In this document: one piece after another, positions 58,359 to 64,000 of the stretch
Layout of the letters: each line of letters starts with the position of its first letter
Numbering within the stretch: position 1 is the first letter of the stretch
Source: Tetramitus jugosus
Lineage: Eukaryota > Heterolobosea > Eutetramitea > Acrasida > Vahlkampfiidae
Direction of reading: 5' to 3'
Assembly (NCBI GenBank): GCA_937625935.1
Contig: OW569353.1
Coordinates: 186,001-250,000 of the forward strand
DNA length: 64,000 nt
Notes under the pieces: generated by a model
What the model was told of the DNA's origin: nothing
Databases searched by the model: none
Seen by the model: only the letters and a program-made list of their open reading frames with translations
Made by a program: the position numbers and the translations under genes

Positions 58359-60173
58359 TCATATGATTGTTAGGCCGTTGCCTGGATAAAATAAAAATAC
58401 AACTGGATAAACTCGCGCTGAACTGTCGTAAGCCTCGCTCCGATAATACAATGTTCCATTCCATTTAACTGTTCCTATTCTCGTTGCCTTGTCGAATGCT
58501 AGTTCGAAGACATCTCCAGTCGTTGCTCTCCGACTCGACGGCGTCAGATTCGTTCCATTGTATACACTACCACTCATTCCCACACCCTGGATATCAAAGT
58601 ATTTTGGTGTTTCCAATCGATTTTTGTTCCAAAATCCGACAGCCATACCTGATGCGTCGTTGTGGATTGAATCAATGCTCAGCTTGAGTGCTGAATACTG
58701 ACCTACTAGTGGTGGAGCAGATATAAATGCGTAGCAGTCCCATGCCTCAGATGCACCTTGAGATTTCTTTATCGATCTTCCAAGCATTGATATCTCAACA
58801 TTATCACACTCATGAGACTCAAACGTAAAATTGCATATCCTTGGCTGAAATCTCTTGCTATTTTCAACCATGTTGGCATCAAACAACTTTGGTATCGATT
58901 GATACTCGAGTGCCTCAACATATGCTTCTGTAGGAAGAATACCCGATGTGTACAGTTTTGACGGTTTGACAACCTTAACCAAAAAGTTTAGAGGGATAAT
59001 GGGTAATCGTACTCCACGCACCAATCTCTCAATTTGTTCACTTGTCAAGTTCTGTTGATTTTCTTGAATATAATCATTAATAAATGAAAACGTTGCAACT
59101 TCCTCGGCCTGTAACTGATCACTCCACAGCACTTGCTCTAATATATCATATGAAAAGACAATTGGACTGGATTTTGTTCGGTTATTCGTCATCCTTGTTT
59201 TAACATCATTTTTGTCATTACTGTTTGCGTCATCACTCTCATTCCGTACATCAATGGCACTGTCATTCAATCCCAAAATTTCCGAAAAGTGTCTCGCCAC
59301 GAAATCAATAGTTGCTCCCTTTAGTTCCACATCATTTGTCTTGACTGCAAAATCATAAAACTGGCGCCAGTTTTCAACACTCAGATTCGATGAACTGTAC
59401 ACTCCGCACGCAACCTTTAATCTCGGCATTTCCAACAAATCGGCCAATCGACACATTTCTCTCTGCAACTTTTTCAAATTCATCATTCTCTTGTTCTCAT
59501 TCTTGTCGTTACTATTATTATTATTATTATTATTCACATTAGGACTAATACTACTCTCTGCATTGTTACTACTGCTACTACTACTACTACTGTTCTCTTG
59601 AAGATTGACATTTTCTTTGTGATCACCATCACCACTACAACAATCATCCAAATCCATTTGATCCGTATACATGTAACGCAACAATTTGAGCATGATATCC
59701 GGATGATTGACATGAGGAACACGCAGAATTGGTACATTGGCTTTACATGACGAAGGCAATGATAAGGCACTCTTTTTCTTTTCATCATTCACATCATCCT
59801 TCGCATCATCATCATTCTTTGTACGATCATAAATCATTCGTTTCAAAACGGGACATCGAGCAGCCAAAACAAACTTGTGTGCAGGATAGATGAGTTCTTC
59901 TTTTTCATCATACTCACATTCATCAATATCATCATCAATATCATCAATGTCGTTATCAGAATGGATCAACTCATTTTCATCATTATTGATGATTTGACTA
60001 TTGTTGTGATTTTGATTGTTATCGTGATGGTAGGAGTAATCGAAATGATGATTGCTTTTCGTTTGATGAATCATGAGAAGGATATCACTGGTTTTGGAGT
60101 TGAGAAAATGTTTGGCCATGCATTGTGACAGTGTACTACTACTACTGTGATTGTTGTTGTTGTTGTGACTCAT
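58359..60173 (-). CDS. BTB/POZ protein with BACK-like and SPRY-like domains
   Basis: One exon codes 604 residues. A BTB/POZ domain is split by two low-complexity insertions (Asn/His/Asp-rich, about 45-95, and Asp/Lys-rich near 120). Core pieces are SKTSDILLMI, YPAHKFVLAARCPVLKRMIY and HPDIMLKLLRYMYTDQMDL. A helical BACK-like region (about 235-400: NWRQFYDFAVKTNDVELKGA) follows. The C-terminus has a SPRY-like beta region (SALKLSIDSIHNDASGMAVG, SGSVYNGTNLTPSSRRATTG, DVFELAFDKATRIGTVKWNG). BTB-BACK proteins often act as cullin-3 adaptors, with SPRY binding the substrate. The inserts in the BTB fold are unusual. The start is 64 nt from the divergent coiled-coil gene. Confidence 0.75.
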   Translation of the reverse strand: MSHNNNNNHSSSSTLSQCMAKHFLNSKTSDILLMIHQTKSNHHFDYSYHHDNNQNHNNSQIINNDENELIHSDNDIDDIDDDIDECEYDEKEELIYPAHKFVLAARCPVLKRMIYDRTKNDDDAKDDVNDEKKKSALSLPSSCKANVPILRVPHVNHPDIMLKLLRYMYTDQMDLDDCCSGDGDHKENVNLQENSSSSSSSSNNAESSISPNVNNNNNNNSNDKNENKRMMNLKKLQREMCRLADLLEMPRLKVACGVYSSSNLSVENWRQFYDFAVKTNDVELKGATIDFVARHFSEILGLNDSAIDVRNESDDANSNDKNDVKTRMTNNRTKSSPIVFSYDILEQVLWSDQLQAEEVATFSFINDYIQENQQNLTSEQIERLVRGVRLPIIPLNFLVKVVKPSKLYTSGILPTEAYVEALEYQSIPKLFDANMVENSKRFQPRICNFTFESHECDNVEISMLGRSIKKSQGASEAWDCYAFISAPPLVGQYSALKLSIDSIHNDASGMAVGFWNKNRLETPKYFDIQGVGMSGSVYNGTNLTPSSRRATTGDVFELAFDKATRIGTVKWNGTLYYRSEAYDSSARVYPVVFLFYPGNGLTII

Positions 60174-60236
60174 GATTGTTGTTATTGATTGTCATTCGCT
60201 TCTGCGGGGTGATTGGTCGTTGTTTTTTATTCTCCG

Positions 60237-61198
60237 ATGAAATCAAACTTGGAAGTAACGAAAAAAACAACAAGCACAAGCGTTGAGAGAATGACGATAA
60301 CAACGACAATGAGCACCACGAACGCAACGACTACAACGACAACACTAGATGAATTATCTGACAATGTAAAACGGTTACAGGACAAACTGAGAGAAACTCA
60401 GTCCAATATGCTCAAAATTTATCAGAGAGCCAATGCCCTGAGCAAGCAAACAGCCATCTCCTCTTCTTCTCCCACTCCTACTCCTACTCCTATTCCTGTC
60501 ATTACGACTGCAACTACTGAAAGTTCACCTCCACCTATTCCATCACAAGAACAAGAAGAAGCAAACATGATAAACAACAGGGAACAAGAAGCAAAAATTC
60601 AAGAGCTTGAACAAGAGTTGCAACGGCACAGAGAACAATTGCAGAGACAAGACCAGGAAAAGCAAGAACAAGACAGGGAACATGCAAAACAAGTGGAGAG
60701 CTTGCAACAGAAGATGACACTGTTGGACAATCATAATGTCATTCTGAGAGAAAGTGTAACAAAGTATGAACAAGCAGTGTCGATTATTGCACAAAAGAGT
60801 CATGAAAAATGGGTATGTATATGTATATATATATATGTGTGTTGTGTGTGTTTGTTTTGTTGTTTCTTTTTTCTGTAGTAGAACAATTGTGTTTAATTTT
60901 TCTTGTGCGTTTAATGTAACTGCAGCTTCAAGACACGCAGTTACTACAGAGACATGTGGACACACTGAGTCAACAACTGCAGGAGCAACAGATGGAACGA
61001 GAGAGTGTTCATCATTGTAACATTAGATTGAAGGCGCTTGTTCAGCATTTGATGAACACGATGCGAGAAGTGGCCACACAGCGTGAAACAGAGTTGATTG
61101 AGAGTAAGAGTGGTGCATTGGAGCTCGAAACTGAAAATTTGAGACGCATGCTCAAAATATCGGAACAATATCAGTCATTGGACATGTATCAAGATTAA
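60237..61198 (+). CDS. Coiled-coil protein, SIKE/FGFR1OP2-like, 2 exons
   Basis: Exons 60237-60812 and 60926-61198 (576+273 nt, 282 residues) have a phase-0 113-nt GT-AG intron. An in-frame ATG at 60291 is an alternative start. After Thr- and Pro-rich segments the protein is a long coiled coil. Spots resemble SIKE/FGFR1OP2: MLKIYQRANALSKQ (animal LIEQTTALNKRV), NHNVILRESVTKYEQAVSII (SALELIMSKYREQM) and ETENLRRMLKISEQY (QENKGLREILQITRE). Those proteins are STRIPAK complex components that link to kinases and actin. Coiled coils give false similarity, so the family is tentative, but the three matches lie in the right order. The intron contains a TA/TG microsatellite (about 60813-60860). Confidence 0.55.
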
Positions 61199-61219
61199 GT
61201 TATTAAGGTGGCGGTCTAC

Positions 61220-61312
61220 TGTCCATCAAGCCATAATAAAAACATAATGGTTTCCCGATAAGATACTTAACGCTCCTACATAATCGGGACTTACATAGCA
61301 GCTTGATGGACA
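61220..61312. repeat. Two-tier foldback downstream of the coiled-coil gene
   Basis: In the 301-nt gap 61199-61499, TGTCCATCAAGC at 61220-61231 is perfectly complementary to 61301-61312. Nested inside, TCCCGAT at 61253-61259 pairs perfectly with ATCGGGA at 61283-61289. The result is a 93-nt element with a 12-bp outer and 7-bp inner stem and AT-rich single-stranded parts. It begins 21 nt past a stop codon. Candidates are a structured 3' UTR, a small noncoding RNA, or a MITE-like remnant. The rest of the gap has nothing recognisable. Confidence 0.6.
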
Positions 61313-61499
61313 TGTTGCGGTAGTCAATAAGACGGATTCCATGTTTTCACAGATCTCTTCACGATCCTACGATCATCGAGTAAATATGTTTACAGCAGAT
61401 GAACATTCAGCGAATTAAACCTATTTGAAGCAGAGATTTTTGTTTCACAAAGTCTTTTATTCCACAAAAATGTACTTAGAATTCTTCTTCAAGAAAGAT

Positions 61500-62159
61500 T
61501 TAGTGGAGGAACGCGACTACAGCCAAGAGAACAAGCATCAAGTAGCTGTTAACACTTGTCAATGAGGCAGCCGAGGTATTCTGTAAACAATTACCATTTA
61601 CACATTCTGCTCTTCCAGAGCACACTGGGTCCATCGTGTTATCAACCGCAATGTTCTTTCCGTTTCTTGAAATCCTGTATGCGGTGCCCTCTACGGCAGT
61701 ATAAATGATATTACCAGGAGTAATATTCTCAACAGGTACCTCGATTGGATCAAAAATTGGACAATACTGTCCAACTAACCGGCCATTAATCACAGCAGTA
61801 GTCGAGGACTCAGCTGTAACGGTAAGTGTTCCTCCTAGGCAGCAACACTCGGAAGAACACTTAGATACCACGACGTATGTACCAGCCCATGATTCTGCCG
61901 GAGATAGCGATGAAGAACCGCCACAGGAAGCATACGAGACTCCAGACTGATCAGAGGTGGGACACGATGCGTATCGGGAAGAACAACCATCTCGATTGCA
62001 TTCGGAGCAAGAGGAAGCAGAGAATTGACCTTGAAGCGTAGCGGCGCATAAGTTGCCAGTGCAACATGTACATGTACAGGTTGCAGCAGAGGACACTAAT
62101 TCTGGGTGAAGTGAGAGACAGAGAACGACTAACAATAGGAGGTAGAGTATCACCTTCAT
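61500..62159 (-). CDS. Cysteine-rich surface protein, possible GPI anchor
   Basis: The ATG at 62159 starts a signal peptide (MKVILYLLLLVVLCLSLHPE), giving 219 residues; the longer frame upstream is not needed. The mature protein has 18 Cys, concentrated in CTCTCCTGNLC, CSECNRDGC and KCSSECCCLGG, plus CSGRAECVNGNC near the end. A central beta-rich part (GTLTVTAESSTTAVINGRLV) lies between them. The C-terminus is a Ser-rich stretch, then a purely hydrophobic tail (YLMLVLLAVVAFLH) with no basic stop, as in GPI-attachment signals. The cell has GPI synthesis (PIG-H in this window). It could be adhesive or protective; no family is recognised. Confidence 0.6.
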   Translation of the reverse strand: MKVILYLLLLVVLCLSLHPELVSSAATCTCTCCTGNLCAATLQGQFSASSCSECNRDGCSSRYASCPTSDQSGVSYASCGGSSSLSPAESWAGTYVVVSKCSSECCCLGGTLTVTAESSTTAVINGRLVGQYCPIFDPIEVPVENITPGNIIYTAVEGTAYRISRNGKNIAVDNTMDPVCSGRAECVNGNCLQNTSAASLTSVNSYLMLVLLAVVAFLH

Positions 62160-62615
62160 GGTATAGGTTATTGCTTGGTTAAGGTTTGGTTGTTTTCTGG
62201 AGTCTACGAAGCCGGACTTCGTTTTATAGCTCGCACGCAATTCGTGCGTCACATTCCTTTTACCCAACATCGTTACAATGATTGTAATCGTAACTTGAAA
62301 GTGCGTCCGGATCTACCACATATCAAGACCATCACGTCACTGTCACATTGCGAAGGAAGCCCGAAAAAAGAAGAGGTGCGAGACCTTCACATTTTCACAT
62401 TGGGATTTCCCTCACATCTCATAACGATCCCTACAAAGTGCAGGAGTAGGATCAAAAGGTGGTTCTCCTGCCTGCTACCACCTGTACCACTATTTTTCCA
62501 TAGAGTACGTCTGCCTGCAAGTGGGCAACGGACGGTAACTGCGCATCTTGCCACTCGAAGACACAAGACTTCGCAAATACGGGAATCAACAATGTGATCA
62601 GTGAGAGAAAGGAGA
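62160..62615. other. Promoter region of the Cys-rich gene with small hairpins
   Basis: The gap is 456 nt long. Near the Cys-rich gene there are two perfect short inverted repeats: CGCACG/CGTGCG with a 5-nt loop (about 62231-62248) and TTACAAT/ATTGTAA (about 62274-62288). A 140-codon plus frame across the gap starts without ATG and has no conserved features; I treat it as chance. Confidence 0.35.
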
Positions 62616-63734
62616 TCACAATTGTTTGTTCATGAGGAGAGCATCCACATGAATAGTGCGGTAGTAATTGTCTCTCCATACCAGGGTTTTGAAACCTAAT
62701 TTGCTGTACAGTTTTTGAGCAGCCCCATTCATCACCGAAACGTGTAGCTTCACCTTGCATGAGCAACGCTTCTCCGATGCAGCCTTGCACATCTTCTTTA
62801 GTTGCTTGATTCTTTCCAGATGACTGGTCATGAGAAATTCTCCTATTCCCTTTCTCTGATATGATGAGCTCACTGCTATACTTTCGATATGTCCTAATAA
62901 GACAGAAGAATTTTTGCTTTCTCTGACCTTCACCGAAGTGAGAATGTACCCAGCAACTGTATTGTTGGAGTAATCTAAAGCAACGTGGCACATGTATTTG
63001 CCTGCCCATTGGTCATCATCTGAAACATGGACCTTCATTCCCAAGACATGGTTGAAGTATTCTTCATCCATGGCATCTGGTCCAAATAGTTGTTCTTCCA
63101 ACGAAAGAATGCTGGACAACATGCGGTGAGTCAGTGCTTCCAAGTGAAAACCAACGGGGTGGCTATGATTTTTTGCACTAAGCCATCTGTTAGGTGATTG
63201 ACTCGCCCGTAAGTTCTGAGATGGATCATACACCACGTCTGGCAAGAACGGAAGCATAGGACGATACACTCTTCGTCTCATTTTCATAAAACAGTGTTGT
63301 GAATCGTGCAGCAAGTGAGCCTTATAGCCACAACTTTCACACAAGTCATAGTCTACACAATTCACACAACAATATCTTACATCTGTCAACAGAGCACATT
63401 CACACCCATCGCATACAACCTTGTAATGCTCAATTTTCATTGCATGTTCTCTATCAGGGTCATCTATTGATTGTGAGGGAAAAAATTGACTGCATTCTTC
63501 TCTCATAATGGATCTCAAGTGCTTCAACAACGATAATTCACATGGTACTGGTTGAGCCAACGTCAACAACACGTGCCACTTCTGATGTTTCTTGTCCCAG
63601 TTTTCACTGCTCTCCTCACACTGCAAACACAAACGGTACTCAGGGTCACAATCAAGGCAGAGATACCGTGGGCAGTCAGGTAACAAAATTGTGTCACAAC
63701 AGGCACAACGAAATGGAGAAAGATCTGTTCTCAT
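62616..63734 (-). CDS. Tandem ZZ zinc-finger GNAT acetyltransferase
   Basis: The longer open frame lacks an upstream ATG; the ATG at 63734 gives 372 residues. Two ZZ-type fingers occur: the first at about 9-60 (CACCDTILLPDCPRYLCLDC, CLQCEE), the second at about 107-150 (CDGCECALLTDVRYCCVNC, DYDLCESCGYKAH). A GNAT domain at about 259-364 has motif A HIESIAVSSSYQRKGIGEFL (acetyl-CoA pyrophosphate loop) and motif B SVMNGAAQKLYSKLGFK. ZZ fingers bind N-terminal degrons or histone tails, so this may be a targeted protein or N-alpha acetyltransferase. The join of two ZZ fingers to a Rim/Naa-type GNAT is uncommon. It is divergent to the gene starting at 63908. Confidence 0.85.
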   Translation of the reverse strand: MRTDLSPFRCACCDTILLPDCPRYLCLDCDPEYRLCLQCEESSENWDKKHQKWHVLLTLAQPVPCELSLLKHLRSIMREECSQFFPSQSIDDPDREHAMKIEHYKVVCDGCECALLTDVRYCCVNCVDYDLCESCGYKAHLLHDSQHCFMKMRRRVYRPMLPFLPDVVYDPSQNLRASQSPNRWLSAKNHSHPVGFHLEALTHRMLSSILSLEEQLFGPDAMDEEYFNHVLGMKVHVSDDDQWAGKYMCHVALDYSNNTVAGYILTSVKVRESKNSSVLLGHIESIAVSSSYQRKGIGEFLMTSHLERIKQLKKMCKAASEKRCSCKVKLHVSVMNGAAQKLYSKLGFKTLVWRDNYYRTIHVDALLMNKQL

Positions 63735-63907
63735 TTTTCTGAACTTGCTTGTCACTTGCAAGTGACAAGAGTTCGGGCGATAAAAAATAGTCCTGTTGTT
63801 CGGATCTTGCCAGTTCTTCTTGCTGTCATTCGGAATCGAACTCGTGAGTGACGGCAAAACAACAAACCAAGAGAAAAAACATCAACCAGAAAGCTCAAAA
63901 AAACAGA

Positions 63908-64000
63908 ATGGCGGATCACGACGATCATACCGACACAATAACAGAATATCTTCATTCCAATCTCTTTGGAATTGTCGTAGGAGTAAGTGGAGTAACCATT
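63908..64000 (+). CDS. Partial gene start (runs off right edge)
   Basis: An ATG at 63908 after an A-rich leader opens a frame that is free of stops to the end of the window (31 codons, MADHDDHTDTITEYLHSNLF...). A GTAAGT at 63982-63987 could be an intron donor, so the true first exon may end there. A short acidic/His start is followed by a hydrophobic GIVVGV stretch that may begin a membrane segment. Function cannot be told. Confidence 0.45.
   Translation, partial: MADHDDHTDTITEYLHSNLFGIVVGVSGVTI

Noticed and set aside
60813-60860. TA/TG microsatellite as a regulatory element
   Set aside because: It lies inside an intron directly after the donor and is an ordinary simple repeat.
62175-62597. 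140-codon plus ORF
   Set aside because: No ATG start, no domain, antisense to a promoter with small palindromes.
1-64000. tRNA, rRNA, CRISPR arrays, transposase genes or viral genes
   Set aside because: No T-loop-type GTTCRA contexts with matching stems, no regular spaced repeats and no transposase, integrase or capsid-like motifs were seen on reading both strands.

Overview
The window looks like a piece of a heterolobosean (Naegleria-type) nuclear genome. Genes are densely packed on both strands and often divergent. Most are intronless or carry a few short GT-AG introns (45 to about 300 nt, one of about 510 nt). 5' leaders are short and A-rich, intergenic DNA is AT-rich, and CAA/AAC tracts encode poly-Q/poly-N. 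IFT22, AP-3 delta, PIG-H, TRAP-beta, CPSF73, WDR82 and MCTS1 mark a eukaryote able to build a flagellum. The genus is inferred, since no rRNA is present. I saw no tRNA, rRNA or CRISPR array.

Layout. 1-9.8 kb: end of a low-complexity gene, a patatin-like protein lacking both catalytic residues, a very long E2/LRR/RRM protein, PIG-H, a rhodanese, a possible structured RNA and a four-exon MCTS1. 10-24.7 kb: nuclear and RNA genes (BRCT-HDAC-beta-helix, WDR82, PRMT, a Groucho/TLE-like corepressor, CPSF73) with two mitochondrial genes (AsnRS, Tim44/mL45-like). 24.8-38.4 kb: AP-3 delta, a RhoGEF-PH-RCC1-FYVE protein, TRAP-beta, two small orphans, IFT22 and a CHASE4-HAMP-PAS receptor. 38.7-42.7 kb: a 2H phosphoesterase, a 2.1-kb cluster of four orphan genes flanked by short direct repeats, and DRG2. 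42.8-53.2 kb: thioesterase-MaoC fusion, VOC enzyme, F-box and LRR proteins, a decayed gene remnant, a small secreted protein, PhoD phosphatase and a Gfo/Idh/MocA oxidoreductase. 53-64 kb: a polytopic membrane protein, SART3/Prp24-like protein, BTB-SPRY protein, a SIKE/FGFR1OP2-like coiled coil, a foldback element, a cysteine-rich surface protein, a ZZ-GNAT acetyltransferase and the start of another gene.

Several genes had to be assembled from exons (MCTS1, WDR82, TLE-like, CPSF73, AP-3 delta, TRAP-beta, CHASE4 receptor, VOC, PhoD, Gfo/Idh, membrane protein, coiled coil and two orphans). Each join keeps the frame, uses GT-AG ends and, where the family is known, restores conserved sequence across the junction. 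Functional themes are chromatin and mRNA 3'-end control (HDAC, WDR82, PRMT, TLE-like, CPSF73, SART3), endomembrane traffic and GPI/ER biogenesis (AP-3, TRAP-beta, PIG-H, with a candidate GPI-anchored client at 61.5 kb), and signalling (RhoGEF, CHASE4-PAS).
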